From contig UBQW01000020.1 in NCBI GenBank assembly GCA_900467745.1, forward strand, positions 1 through 63,786: 63,786 nt of DNA, written 5' to 3'. Source of the DNA: Hyphomicrobiales bacterium (GTDB lineage: Bacteria; Pseudomonadota; Alphaproteobacteria; Rhizobiales; Rhizobiaceae). The notes under the pieces are model-generated. The model worked only from the letters and a program-made list of their open reading frames with translations. It did no database searches and was not told the DNA's origin. Of the stretch, positions 28,459 to 38,514 are shown piece after piece; the stretch's first letter is position 1, and every line of letters starts with the position of its first letter. The translations under genes and the position numbers were made by a program.

Positions 28459-30866
28459 GAGATAGCTCCAATTTTTGTTTCCAGATCAGAGGTCAATTGG
28501 GAGACCACCTCTTTGGCATGCTTGACCAAAAAGGCAAATGTCTCCGGGTCTTCGCGCTGGATCGTGTCCAGAAGTCCCTTCTGAAGCCAATTCCAGTACG
28601 CGGTTTTGATCTCTTCCGAACGTGAGGCTGACAGAAGCATGAGGCTGGCGATCCACCTTCGGTAACGATCGACGGTTTCGGTGCTGGATTCGCCGAGGCG
28701 ATGGGACCACCCCTTCACATCGAGCACGTTCAAGAGCCAGTCCGAGCGCGCCTTTGCCGCCAATTCGTCCAGCGGATCCTGCCATAACAGGCTAAGGGTA
28801 CGTACCAAGGCAGCATGCAGGTCCTCGAGCCAGGCCAACTCTCCAGGAACCTGCAAGACGTCTCTCATTCGCACGAGCAATATGCTTTCCCGCAACGCTC
28901 TTAGCTCAGCGCGTTCGATGACCTTTCCATCGATGATTTCGGTGACGCGGAGCAACGAACTCAACTCTTCCGCGGTGATCGGCATGAACAGGAATGCGGC
29001 TTGGCGAAGTTTGGTAAGTGCTTCGCTCAGTCGTTCGGGCGAAATGTTTCCCTGATCGCACGCGTGATTGAGAATATCCAGCGTTGTGGCGATAGCTAGC
29101 TTTTGGCTCCCATCATCATTATGCCATGCATGCTGATTGATAAAACGGTCGTCAACGACGGCTGCATCAACCTGCCCTGCGAAACGCAGGACCCCGACCG
29201 TTGGGTGGGCCATGGCGGCTCGTGGACCTTCTTCGTCCACCCGGACCGCTTTTCCGAGTTTGATTTTCCCTGAATCCAAAGCCTCCCGGATTGACGATCT
29301 GAGCTTTTCGACCACTGCAAGGAGCTCGTCGCCAAGGGCGTCATGACCAATGAGGGCATCAATTTCGTCAACCTCACTGGAGTGGACCATAGGAACAAGA
29401 TCCGCCTTATGGAGCTGGTTCAACAATCCAAGAAACTGAAGATGGGCGACCGTTAAGTCATCAAGATAGACAACAGCGCCATCAGGGATCTGGCGCGGTG
29501 GCTCCCATGGCACCTCACGCAGGCTGAGGGCGGCGCGAGCACGTTCAACCTCTTGGACTCGAAGTAGGCCCTTCTGCGCTAGCTTTTCCACGATGTCGAG
29601 ACAGCTGCATAACTGCTCGGTGTAATCTCGCAGATCAGCCTCTTCTTTCATGAACGTGCTGACCCTGTAGATCGGACCGCCTCGCACCACCAGCCTTTGG
29701 CGCCCATCGTCGTGATGAGGCGATGCAGCTTCTACAAGCAGCTCAGCGAGGCTATCTCCGACCTCGCGCGCGAGGGATTCGGGAGGAGGAGTCGTGCTTT
29801 CGAAGACACGAAGGTTTCCGTCTGAAATCAATCGACGAAGCTTTCGCGCCTCCGCCACACGGCTTGGCTGGTGAAACAGGATTTTGGACTTCTCCTCGAA
29901 AAGAAGAGACAGCGTGTTATGCGGTATAAAGACGGTCTCGACCGAAGACAGGACCTCGTTGACAGCGTCAAGAAATGCGGCTGTCAGAAGGGCCGTGATA
30001 TCCATGGCCACGACGCGGAGTGGAAACCGCGTCGGCCGCCGCGCTCCACTGAAGCTGTAAATGCTCGACCTCTTTCTGGGATCCCTTTCGACAAGGTTGG
30101 CGACAGCAGGGAGAAGATGAAGGCTAAGCAACGAGCGCCCCAACAGGCGAGCCGCAGCGAATAGAGGTATCTTGCCTGCAACAAGATTATCCCATGTGTC
30201 CGAAGTTCGCTTGCCCCATTCCGGCTGTTCGTCGATAAGATCTTCTATCGACATTTTCAGGACGGGAGGGTCAGCCATTCCTTCCGAAAGTTGCGCGGCC
30301 CTCTGAAACCATCCGTGAACCTCGTCGGTGTTTTCCCAGCCAGAAGAAGTTGCGATATGGTATGCGCCCATCAAAACCTGCGCGTCGTCCGGGCTGCGCA
30401 TTGCTGCTTCCCGCACGAATTCCTTCGCTCGCGCGGCTCCGACCTGTTGCGCGAGTTGACCCGTTCTCAGGAGTTCGAGAGCGGTTCGATGATCTCGCTC
30501 TGTCCACTCCGTTTCGACAAACCCTTGTAGGGCCTCCCAGTCACCCGAGACGACGGCAATCGTCACCGACAGATTGCGTGCCACTTCCGAGTCACTATGG
30601 GATCTGAGGGCGCTGACTGCCGTTCGCGCTTCGTCAAGATATCCAAGCTCCACAAGCACGCGAGCGTGTAGAAGCTTCAGCTTTGGGCTGGTGGCTAGAA
30701 GAGCTGGGTAGCGATCGAAGACCTTGAGGACTTCTTCTTGGCGTTCCAGGTTATAAAGAGCGCCGGCGTAACGCTGCGCATCGGTGAGGTCGTCTGTTCT
30801 ATCGAGGAGCAGCTTGCCATATTCGGCGATTTTCTCCCAGTCCTCCGCTTGGTCGAGCTCGACCAC
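28455..30866 (-). CDS. TPR/PIN-like protein, probably the C-terminal part of the upstream hydrolase-TPR gene
   Basis: An 803-residue frame. The first 280 residues are TPR-like helical repeats (DAQRYAGALYNLERQEEVLK). Two PIN-like segments follow: one from VVAMDITALLTAAFLD (Asp289) through VFIPHNTLSLLFEEKSKI, and one from VVYLDDLTVAHLQFLG (Asp469/470) through SSEVDEIDAL (Glu499) to AAVVDDRFINQHA (Asp571/572). PIN domains are metal-dependent RNases. The only start near the beginning is a GTG without a ribosome-binding site. The preceding codons in this frame (RAASDLRTL, after a stop near 30900) already look like the same repeat, so this is most likely the continuation of the 33043 gene after a frameshift. 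Confidence 0.7.
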   Translation of the reverse strand: MVELDQAEDWEKIAEYGKLLLDRTDDLTDAQRYAGALYNLERQEEVLKVFDRYPALLATSPKLKLLHARVLVELGYLDEARTAVSALRSHSDSEVARNLSVTIAVVSGDWEALQGFVETEWTERDHRTALELLRTGQLAQQVGAARAKEFVREAAMRSPDDAQVLMGAYHIATSSGWENTDEVHGWFQRAAQLSEGMADPPVLKMSIEDLIDEQPEWGKRTSDTWDNLVAGKIPLFAAARLLGRSLLSLHLLPAVANLVERDPRKRSSIYSFSGARRPTRFPLRVVAMDITALLTAAFLDAVNEVLSSVETVFIPHNTLSLLFEEKSKILFHQPSRVAEARKLRRLISDGNLRVFESTTPPPESLAREVGDSLAELLVEAASPHHDDGRQRLVVRGGPIYRVSTFMKEEADLRDYTEQLCSCLDIVEKLAQKGLLRVQEVERARAALSLREVPWEPPRQIPDGAVVYLDDLTVAHLQFLGLLNQLHKADLVPMVHSSEVDEIDALIGHDALGDELLAVVEKLRSSIREALDSGKIKLGKAVRVDEEGPRAAMAHPTVGVLRFAGQVDAAVVDDRFINQHAWHNDDGSQKLAIATTLDILNHACDQGNISPERLSEALTKLRQAAFLFMPITAEELSSLLRVTEIIDGKVIERAELRALRESILLVRMRDVLQVPGELAWLEDLHAALVRTLSLLWQDPLDELAAKARSDWLLNVLDVKGWSHRLGESSTETVDRYRRWIASLMLLSASRSEEIKTAYWNWLQKGLLDTIQREDPETFAFLVKHAKEVVSQLTSDLETKIGAIS

Positions 30867-33043
30867 CAGTGTTCTGAGATCGGAAGCAGCCCTGAAGCCT
30901 TAAAGGTGCTCATCAGATGGTTGATAGGATCGTCGTTAGCAGGCGCTTCAAGCAACCTCCGCAGTTGGGCGGTTTCCTGCTCAGTCAAACCGCGGCTAGT
31001 TGCCTCGGCAAACCGTTCCTCGGCGGTTGCGCGCTCTCCGGCTCTTGCGAGTGCCTCAATCTCGAAGAAGTAGACAGCCCTCCACTCGAGATGTCGAAGA
31101 AGCTGGGATCGATGCCGATTGAGATATGCGGCCGCTTCCGCGGCAGTGGATTTGGCATGTGCTAGCACATAACGAGCGAACGCGGCCTCCCCAGAGCTGC
31201 CCCCGGACAGCGCCGTCTGTCGGTCAACTTCCTGCTCAACTTGGTCGAGATCGACCGCGATACCAAAGCGGAGGGCGAAGTTCAGGCGCCGAAGGAGAAC
31301 AGAAGGATCTTGAAGGCTTTTGCGCAGATCGTCGCGTGCTTCATTTCTGGTTTCGGGATCCATCAATCGAAGCCAGAGCGCCTTGTCGTCGGCGTTCGCA
31401 GCGACAGCGGACAGGCCCAGCTCCCGCATCCCATCTCTCAATTGTTCATAATACTGGACGGCACGTCGCCGCAAATCGAATGACGCTGGATCGCCACGAA
31501 GTGGGTAGGTGGAGAGGTCGAACGGCATGAACTGAAGGAGAAAAAGCCTGAGTTCCTCCGGAACGGCCAGCATCAGGGTGGCATCGGCGCGGACGGACAG
31601 CAATGCGGGGGTTCGCTTCAGATCCGGCTCCGACAGCTTCTGGCTCTCCTCGTAAGCCGTCTCCCAGTCCTCGCCTTCCAGTGCCGACTTGATATAGTAA
31701 AACCTGGCGTCGCTATCGAGCTTCGAGACCTCGAGGCCAGACGCATGAAGCCACTTCTCCGCACCTGGCCATCCCTTGTCACGAAGAACCAGGATGAAGG
31801 CTGAGCCAATGGCCTTTTCCGTATTCATCGATGTCAGACTGGCAAGTGCGTCATCCAGTTTGCCTTGGGCCGCGGTCACCAGGCCGCGCGCGATACCGAC
31901 AAGTTCCGAATCGGGCACGTCAATCGACAAGAGGAGGCCGTCTGCCTCCTCGGGGTTGGTGAGCGCGAGAAGTCTTGCGCACCAGGCCAAAGCTGTTGAT
32001 TTGACGGGAGCACTACATGCCGAAAGATTTCCGGTGCGCAAGTCAGCCGCAAGTTTGCGCGCCCCGGCTATCGGGTCCGCGCCGCCGAACATTCGCGTTT
32101 TCCTGAGTATCTGCAGCCGGCGCTCGACTTCACTGTCGACCAGTGCCGGGTTAAGGCGCTGCCAGGACAGGTTCTCAATGGATCGCTCGACATTACCCAG
32201 CTTTTCGATCTTCTCCCTATCACTCGAAATCAGCTCCTGGAGCGTCCTCGTGTTGGTCTCGACCGCTTCAACTAGCCGCGATCTGCCGCGCGCGGGCGCA
32301 GGCGGTCTTCGCAAGAAGTCGCGGACGTGGATGTACACCTCGCTGCCGCGACTTGCCGGGCTACAAATCGTCCGATGGCTTTCGTCAACGAAAATGGGAA
32401 GTTCGGGTAAACCGGCATCCGAGCTATTCGGCTGAACAATTGTACCTATCAAATCAGGAAGCCTGATCCCCATGATCGTCTCAGGACGACCTTCGGCGAG
32501 CTGCAGGTTTTCAACGCCGTTGTTGGCACTGAAGGTGCGATACCACAGGTTCAGGTCCCGGAGCTGAGGATTGTTCGTGATGAGATCTCGAGTGGATGCC
32601 GATGCACGGACGATCGACCCTATTTTTGCGAGAACGCTCGCCAGAAGCGCGCCTCGGTGGGGAGTACCGAGAAAGGCGACCTTCTTGACACGGGAAAGAA
32701 AGCTATGCGCCCGACGGTCGGTTTCGGCGTCCCGTTCGGCCGTTCGGAGGGTCTGCTCAACGACCAGCCCGCCGAGGCTATGAGTCACGAACGCAATATT
32801 TCCCTGAGCCAGCCGCGGTTCTGCCAACAACAATGCCAGAATGTTTCCCGCGCGGTCGGCGAGAGGCATACTATGGCCACCCCAGTTGGTCTTTGCTGCG
32901 GGGTAGCCCACAAGCCATAGACCGACCGCTGGAATGTCGCCCTCAAGCCATTTGGGCCACATTGGTTCCATGGGATCCGAATTTTGCCAAGTTGTGTTCG
33001 GATGCCCGGAAAGGCCATGGACAAGCACGACGTGGAGGTTCAC
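30695..33043 (-). CDS. alpha/beta hydrolase (DUF676/PGAP1-like) with TPR-like repeats, 5' part of a larger gene
   Basis: 782 residues. Residues 1-240 form a serine-hydrolase domain: VVLVHGLSGHPNTTWQ, nucleophile Ser89 in THSLGGLVVEQ, then VAFLGTPHRGA, like lipase/PGAP1-type and DUF676 hydrolases often fused to STAND-type or repeat proteins. Residues 300-725 are helical TPR-like repeats. The last 55 residues (after SEHWW) are basic and serine-rich, unlike the rest, and overlap the start of the 28455-30866 frame, where the TPR pattern continues. A frameshift near 30870-30900 is therefore likely; the intact product would be about 1,530 residues, hydrolase-TPR-PIN. A role as a defence sensor-effector is inferred. 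Confidence 0.75.
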   Translation of the reverse strand: MNLHVVLVHGLSGHPNTTWQNSDPMEPMWPKWLEGDIPAVGLWLVGYPAAKTNWGGHSMPLADRAGNILALLLAEPRLAQGNIAFVTHSLGGLVVEQTLRTAERDAETDRRAHSFLSRVKKVAFLGTPHRGALLASVLAKIGSIVRASASTRDLITNNPQLRDLNLWYRTFSANNGVENLQLAEGRPETIMGIRLPDLIGTIVQPNSSDAGLPELPIFVDESHRTICSPASRGSEVYIHVRDFLRRPPAPARGRSRLVEAVETNTRTLQELISSDREKIEKLGNVERSIENLSWQRLNPALVDSEVERRLQILRKTRMFGGADPIAGARKLAADLRTGNLSACSAPVKSTALAWCARLLALTNPEEADGLLLSIDVPDSELVGIARGLVTAAQGKLDDALASLTSMNTEKAIGSAFILVLRDKGWPGAEKWLHASGLEVSKLDSDARFYYIKSALEGEDWETAYEESQKLSEPDLKRTPALLSVRADATLMLAVPEELRLFLLQFMPFDLSTYPLRGDPASFDLRRRAVQYYEQLRDGMRELGLSAVAANADDKALWLRLMDPETRNEARDDLRKSLQDPSVLLRRLNFALRFGIAVDLDQVEQEVDRQTALSGGSSGEAAFARYVLAHAKSTAAEAAAYLNRHRSQLLRHLEWRAVYFFEIEALARAGERATAEERFAEATSRGLTEQETAQLRRLLEAPANDDPINHLMSTFKASGLLPISEHWWSSSTKRRTGRKSPNMASCSSIEQTTSPMRSVTPALFITWNAKKKSSRSSIATQLF

Positions 33044-33192
33044 GCGTTCGTAATTGTCAGAGATGGGGCGCAGTTCAGCCAGGGCAATCCCTCAACGTGT
33101 TTTTAGAGATTCAGCACGCTGGGCGCGAGTTTACAAGTATGGGGAAAGGGGAATCCCCAAGCCTGAATCGAACGGCTACGTCGCACTAGGGA

Positions 33193-33669
33193 TTATATCC
33201 ATCGAAGTTGAGTAACAACAGCTTGCTCGTATGTCCCAACTTCAACGAACAGTGCAAACTGATAGCCAAGCTGCTCCTTGTAACCTTGCAGCTTAGCGAG
33301 ATCGATCTCTCGGTCAACGCGACTGGTGGACTTCTTAAATTCGATCACCAAGTAGTTCTCTCGACTACCCCGACGGTGGACGATAACGTCGGGAAACACT
33401 GTCTTGGCATCATCGTCCTCGCTGTCAGGATAGAGTCCGAGATGCCCAAGCTTCTTGGGTTCTACCCCGTCACGATTATATTCACAGTCTATCGTCCAAT
33501 CGGGCAGATGCGCTTGGAGATAGAGAGCGAAGCGGAACGTAATGGAGCGCTCATTGGCGTCGATGCGGAGTAGATGTTCGTCTATCTCTATTAGCTCTGC
33601 CAGAGCTCGGGCGACGGCTTCGCCGGGCGGATTTCTTCCAAGTTCTTCAAGCTGATCCGGAAATAACAT
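33193..33669 (-). CDS. PD-(D/E)XK-like nuclease-fold protein
   Basis: A 158-residue protein with a restriction-nuclease-like core: Asp94 in VFPDVIVHRRG and Glu110-Phe-Lys112 in YLVIEFKKS, the spacing expected for PD-(D/E)XK enzymes. A basic helix and KLQGYKEQLGYQFALFVEVG follow. The N-terminal half is helical. It lies 149 bp upstream of the hydrolase-TPR gene on the same strand and may belong to the same unit. DNA or RNA cleavage is inferred from the fold only. Confidence 0.65.
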   Translation of the reverse strand: MLFPDQLEELGRNPPGEAVARALAELIEIDEHLLRIDANERSITFRFALYLQAHLPDWTIDCEYNRDGVEPKKLGHLGLYPDSEDDDAKTVFPDVIVHRRGSRENYLVIEFKKSTSRVDREIDLAKLQGYKEQLGYQFALFVEVGTYEQAVVTQLRWI

Positions 33670-33793
33670 CGGTCCTCAAACCCCGTTTAGGTGAAGAAGC
33701 CACCAATTTACACGCGAAGCAAGCGGTGACCGGCGGCTGTTTTTCCTAACTCGTCCAAATTCAGCATCGGGCTGAGTCCTCCATTCATAGAGG

Positions 33794-34939
33794 TTAAACT
33801 ACCCCCCACGCCCGAAACCTCCCCCTCCCCGTCATCTCGCGCAACCCGAGTTCCAAAACGATCCGCCGCGCCGCCTGCGGCGTCACCTCGAGGGTTTTTG
33901 CGACCATCCCGACCGACACGAGCGGCTTCGCCATCACCAGCTCGACCAGCTCCGGCAGCTTTGAAGACGTCCGGCGCCCGTCCAGCTTCCGCTCCATCAT
34001 CGTTTTCGCGAGCGTCAGCCGGTCATGCTCTTTCATGCCGATCTCGGCCGCCGCCAAAAGACCTCGCGCGATGGCGAGCATTCGAGTTTCCCGGTCGCGA
34101 TGGCGGCGCCGATCGACGGGAATGGTTTTGAGGCCGAGATTGATGGCGGCGAGATGCGCGCCTGACGTGACGCCGGCCTGGCGCAGGATCGCGGCGCAAA
34201 ACAGCCGGCCGAGCCAGGGCGCGTGCTGGAGGACGGAAAGCTCGTTCCAGGCATCGAGGGCAACGATCGCCCGAAACACCACCGGCAGATGTTCGACCTG
34301 GCGCAGGACGCCGCGCCATTCGTCGAGCCGCGCGTCCTCGTCCCAATCGAGGTCATAAACGAGCGGGTCTTTTTCGGCCGCGGCGCTAGCGCCGGCACGG
34401 CCGGGCCGTCTGGCGCTCTCGATTGCCGCGTCCGACCGTGCCAGCACCGCATCGATGGCGGCATAGTCGACGCTGGGGAGATCTTTCACGTCGTCACCAT
34501 CATCCCCCTCCCCTTCCCGCTCGACCATTTTCGCAGGTTCGACGCTGCTGTGGTCCGCCGTGTTTTCAGAACCGCCTGATGGTCCAGGCCATGCCTGGGT
34601 CTGTCGCAAGGTTCGGATACCCTCTGCGGACAAGGCCCAGTCCGGTGACTGGGCGGCGATGCGCCGGCGAGTTCGTAGAACGTCGCGGGCGACGGTGAGT
34701 TCGTGGGTCGGCGTGCGGATGTCACGGGTAGCGTCGTGGAGCACGAGGTCTTCGAGATGGACGAGCTCGCCGTCGATCCATAGCGAGGCACAGGCATCGG
34801 CGAAGTTTTGTCGTTCGATCCAACCCTGCCCGACCGGCGAACGGGCCATGCGCTCGTCCAGACGGGTCATGGCGACAGCCGCGTCAAAAGCGGGCCTTAT
34901 CAAGTTTGAAATGCTGATTTTCGCGAAATCGTAAGCCAT
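33794..34939 (-). CDS. RHE_PE00001/DUF1612-family plasmid protein with HTH
   Basis: A 381-residue protein of the rhizobial plasmid family called RHE_PE00001 (DUF1612 plus C-terminal helix-turn-helix). The N-terminal region has [20 protein letters not shown] and [20 protein letters not shown]. The middle is acidic and variable ([13 protein letters not shown]). The C-terminal HTH is [20 protein letters not shown] followed by [12 protein letters not shown]. ATGs at 34948 and 34939 are both possible; 34939 fits the usual MAYDF-type start. Function unknown; the family occurs mostly on rhizobial plasmids. Confidence 0.8.
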   Translation of the reverse strand: MAYDFAKISISNLIRPAFDAAVAMTRLDERMARSPVGQGWIERQNFADACASLWIDGELVHLEDLVLHDATRDIRTPTHELTVARDVLRTRRRIAAQSPDWALSAEGIRTLRQTQAWPGPSGGSENTADHSSVEPAKMVEREGEGDDGDDVKDLPSVDYAAIDAVLARSDAAIESARRPGRAGASAAAEKDPLVYDLDWDEDARLDEWRGVLRQVEHLPVVFRAIVALDAWNELSVLQHAPWLGRLFCAAILRQAGVTSGAHLAAINLGLKTIPVDRRRHRDRETRMLAIARGLLAAAEIGMKEHDRLTLAKTMMERKLDGRRTSSKLPELVELVMAKPLVSVGMVAKTLEVTPQAARRIVLELGLREMTGRGRFRAWGVV

Positions 34940-35187
34940 TGAAATCATGGTAAATGATTTGCTAAACGAACGCTATCGGATAATTACAGTTCCTCACATG
35001 GGATGATTGCCAGGTGGTGCGCTAACCATCGATAATGATCGGTTATCGATGGGATAAGTTGACCACCGAATCCCTCAAGGCCGCTTAGCGAAGCCGCTAC
35101 AAAGCATTGATTCTCGAGTTCCAGAATCGCCATTCAGGCACCTGAGGTCAACCCTTTGGGCATTCTCCACGACCCCTCGACCTAACA

Positions 35188-36075
35188 TCACCCGCGCCGC
35201 ACCATCGACTTCGCGATCGCGACGATATCGTCTCGCGACGCCGTGGGATCCTCCTTCGACCAGGCAATGCCAAGCCCGATCTTGAAGTCGATCCCCCTCA
35301 CCTTCTTGAGCACGAAGCTGCGGTTCGGGAGGTCGGTCGTCCACTCCGGTGCAAAGCCGATGCCGAGGCCGGCAGAGACGAGAGAGACCAGCGAATAGGT
35401 GTCATCACAGCTATAGGCGATGTTCTTCGTCAGGTCGTATTCCTCGAACTTCTCATTGAAGTAGCGTTCGGTGAAAGAGAGGTTCTGACGGTTGAAGGCA
35501 ATGATCTTCTGATCGCGTAGGTCTTCGATGGAGATCTCGTTGAGCGAAGCCAGCGGATTGTTCTCCGCAACCGCCAGCAGATAGCGTTCATGGGCAACGG
35601 AGAAGAAGCGCAGCGATCCGATGTTTTCGACCGGCCTGATGAAGCCGAGGTTGAGCTGCCCGGTCTCCAGTCCGCGGATGATGTCTCCGGTGTTGCCTGA
35701 GGCGATATGGATGCGGACATCGGGAAACTTGCGAGCGATCTTGCCGAGGAACAGGGGCAGCATCCCCATGGTGGCTGGATAGACGGTACCGATCTTGATC
35801 TGGCGGATGCGACTGCCACCCGCGGCCCGCGTCAGCTCGGTCGTCAGCTCCATCTCGCTGAGGATGCGGACAGCACGATCGTAGAAGGTCTCCCCTGCCC
35901 TCGTCAGCTCAACCCGTCGTGTCGACCGGATGAACAACGGACAGCCAAGCTCCCTCTCCAGCGCCATGACATGATTGCTGAGCGCCGGCTGGGCGATGTT
36001 CATCTTGATCGCAGCCCGACCAAAGTGAAGCTCTTCGGCGACGGCGCGGAAAAGAGAGAGTTGGCGCAGTTCCAT
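35188..36075 (-). CDS. LysR-type regulator
   Basis: A 295-residue LysR regulator started at the ATG at 36075 (MELRQLSLFRAVAEELHFGR), the canonical LysR opening; the frame is open upstream but without family similarity. The recognition helix is QPALSNHVMALERELGCPLF. The effector domain starts near residue 90 (IRQIKIGTVYPATMGMLPLF). It is divergent from a small XRE regulator, with 79 bp between the starts. Its target is unknown; no enzyme gene is adjacent. Confidence 0.85.
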   Translation of the reverse strand: MELRQLSLFRAVAEELHFGRAAIKMNIAQPALSNHVMALERELGCPLFIRSTRRVELTRAGETFYDRAVRILSEMELTTELTRAAGGSRIRQIKIGTVYPATMGMLPLFLGKIARKFPDVRIHIASGNTGDIIRGLETGQLNLGFIRPVENIGSLRFFSVAHERYLLAVAENNPLASLNEISIEDLRDQKIIAFNRQNLSFTERYFNEKFEEYDLTKNIAYSCDDTYSLVSLVSAGLGIGFAPEWTTDLPNRSFVLKKVRGIDFKIGLGIAWSKEDPTASRDDIVAIAKSMVRRG

Positions 36076-36154
36076 TTGAAAACCACATATTGTTCTTAAT
36101 CTACAGCACGAATTGTACATGGACCCGTGCTGCCTGTCATGAACAAATTGTGGT

Positions 36155-36496
36155 ATGGCTGACTTTGCAACGAATCTTCGTAAACGAGCTGAACAACTCG
36201 GTTTCTCCAACGCTGAAGTCGCCAGGCGTGCTGGCCTCAGCGAAAGGCGATACGGGAATTATGTGAGCGGTTCGCGAGAACCCGACCTGAGCACGCTAGT
36301 GCGTATTGCGGAAACGCTGGGTACTTCAATTGATAGTCTGCTTGGTCTAGACGACGTTAGCCTCAACAAGACATCAGAAGAGGTTTTCCAAGAGCGCATA
36401 CAAGCGGCACTTCGAGCGCTCAGGGAAGATCAGCTCGCGTCGCTGGTGGTGATGATTGAAGCTCTGGCCACAGACCGGACACGTCGATCATCCTAG
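36155..36496 (+). CDS. XRE-family helix-turn-helix regulator
   Basis: A 113-residue Cro/CI-type regulator. The HTH spans residues 4-60 (NLRKRAEQLGFSNAEVARRA, then GLSERRYGNYVSGSREP and LVRIAETLG), followed by a helical tail. It is divergent from the LysR gene and 346 bp upstream of the recombinase, so it may control integration or excision. No partner toxin is adjacent. Confidence 0.8.
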   Translation: MADFATNLRKRAEQLGFSNAEVARRAGLSERRYGNYVSGSREPDLSTLVRIAETLGTSIDSLLGLDDVSLNKTSEEVFQERIQAALRALREDQLASLVVMIEALATDRTRRSS

Positions 36497-36842
36497 GTTT
36501 TCCTCTTCCGCAGCGATTGTCGATCGCTGGACGCCTCTGTCTCGTCGAATTCGGTTTACTTCCCATGAAAGATGTTTCCGCCATTCATTGGCGCTCCCAG
36601 CGCGGTTGGCGTTTGGCTCCAAGCCACCCGCGTGGAGATGGTTCTTAGTGATCAATTTTTCCGCCATGAAGCGCCGCCAGACGGCAACGCCGGCTCAATC
36701 CGAGGAACGGTCCATTCTCACGTAGAAATCGCGCTGAGTGACCCGCTATCGTCAGCATAATAGGCTCTTGCAAAACAACTGTTTCTACCACACTCTATTT
36801 CTGTACACTTAGTCTGACGCCAAGACAGGAACCTTCACCACG
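36497..36842. other. intergenic, nothing recognised
   Basis: No gene is supported between the XRE regulator and the recombinase. Short frames on both strands lack motifs. The recombinase promoter and possibly its crossover site should lie near 36740-36840, but no convincing 2-bp-centred dyad was identified. Confidence 0.4.
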
Positions 36843-37754
36843 GTGCAAGAACCAACAGACAGTAAGACCCCTACCCGTGTCGTAGGATACGCCCGCCTCT
36901 CGTCCGCCGGTGATCAAGCTAACGATCGACAGGTCGATGATCTCCGGGCGGCCGGTTGTGATCGCATCTATCAGGAGCACGGATCCGGATTGTCACAAAC
37001 GAGGCCGGTCTTGGTCCGCCTACTTGCAGAGCTGAACGCTGGAGATGCTTTGTTAGTCACCCGCCTGGATCGAGTGGCGCGCTCGGCCAGCGACCTCTTG
37101 GTGCTTCTTGAGAAACTTAACGATCGAGAGATCGGCTTCCGATCTCTCGATGATCCCATCGACACAACCGGGCCACTGGGCGCCTTCTCCATCCAGGTTC
37201 TTGGAGCAATCGTAGATCTTGAAAAAGCGCAAAGCGCCGAGCGCGCAAGAGAAAGTATCAAGGCAGCAAAAGCTCAAGGACGATTTCCTGGCAATCCCGG
37301 TCTTCGGGAAAGGCGACCGGAAGCGATTGAAGCTGCGTCAAAGGCACGCGAGAAGCTTTACATCGATGGTCTCAACGCCTCGTCGGAAACCTGGCTTCCA
37401 GTCGTCAGGCAACTGCGCCCAAAGCACAGCTGGGATAACGTCGTCGACGTTCTCAATCGACGCGGCCAAGATTGGACAGTAGAGCGTCTTCGTCGAGCAG
37501 TTCGTCGTCTAGTGCGCGAACAGCTTGCAGAGAAGGAACTCCTTGAGCGCTCACCTCGCCGCGCTCCCGAAGATCATCTTATGAAGAAGGTGGCGGCAAT
37601 CACAATCGCTGATCCGAGCTTGTCGCTCCGCGGTATTGCGAGTGAGCTTGAGAAAATGGGAGAGCGACCTGCACGTGGCGGCAAGAAATTCCAGCCTTCA
37701 TCCGTCCGAGATCTGCTGGATAAAGCCCACCGATTTGGTCTTATCCGCCGTTAG
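36843..37754 (+). CDS. serine recombinase (resolvase/invertase family)
   Basis: A 303-residue serine recombinase starting at a GTG. The catalytic N-terminal domain has VVGYARLSSAGDQANDRQVD (active-site Ser in the RLS motif), then LLVTRLDRVARSASDLLVLL and LGAFSIQVLGAIVDLEKAQ. Arginine-rich helix E follows (SAERARESIKAAKAQGRFPG). The C-terminus (about 185-303) is longer than in Tn3 resolvases and contains an extra DNA-binding segment (LSLRGIASELEKMGERPARG). It may resolve plasmid multimers or mobilise the neighbouring island. Which of these it does cannot be told from the sequence. Confidence 0.85.
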   Translation: MQEPTDSKTPTRVVGYARLSSAGDQANDRQVDDLRAAGCDRIYQEHGSGLSQTRPVLVRLLAELNAGDALLVTRLDRVARSASDLLVLLEKLNDREIGFRSLDDPIDTTGPLGAFSIQVLGAIVDLEKAQSAERARESIKAAKAQGRFPGNPGLRERRPEAIEAASKAREKLYIDGLNASSETWLPVVRQLRPKHSWDNVVDVLNRRGQDWTVERLRRAVRRLVREQLAEKELLERSPRRAPEDHLMKKVAAITIADPSLSLRGIASELEKMGERPARGGKKFQPSSVRDLLDKAHRFGLIRR

Positions 37755-38514
37755 GATCCAGGACCCCAGTGCCTGGGTCTACCCCATTCCGTCGGACAGC
37801 AAGATTAAACGAGGGTCGTCACTCTTGATCCTCGCTCCTGTTTTCGAGCGTTTCATGTCTCCCGAGCGAACCGAAGAATTGACGCCCCTTGTAGACGCAG
37901 TCGACCTGATCAATCGTCACGCTCCCTCGGCTAGCATCTCTTGTAATTCGTCACATCGCGTCGCCTACGCAGAGCCGATGGCTTTTCCCAGGATGGTCGT
38001 GACCGGTGGTTGGCGACCCAACCCAAGTAATGTCTCGCAATGCTGACAGGCAACTTTTCTGCGCGCTGCCTCTGACAAGCGACCATGCTGATCGCAAGTC
38101 GAAAAGCGCGTAGCTCGTTGCGGCAGGCTCAAGCTCGCACAAGGCCACCGGATGAAGCGAAAGACTCCCGGCAGGCACGAGCCGTCCTTCGAATGATCCA
38201 TCGCCGGGACTTCTACGCGTGCCGACACCGATCGGCAAACGCAGCGAACGCCAGCGAATGAGCACCATTGGCGAGCATTACCGTCCAAGGCGCGGCTCCT
38301 GATTAACACTGATCAGCACCGAGGCATCAGGGCCCGGCACTCGTGGCAAACACCAAGCTCTCAAACCATACGGTTCCATATTGGCTGCACCTTCAGGACT
38401 GAACACTGCAGATTTCCTGACGAAGATACGTCTGGTCTGGCTGCGAGGTTAAGGCGCCGATCACCTTCGGCGCTGTCGCACCTACAACGAAACACGGGGG
38501 TTTCTCGCGTCGCC

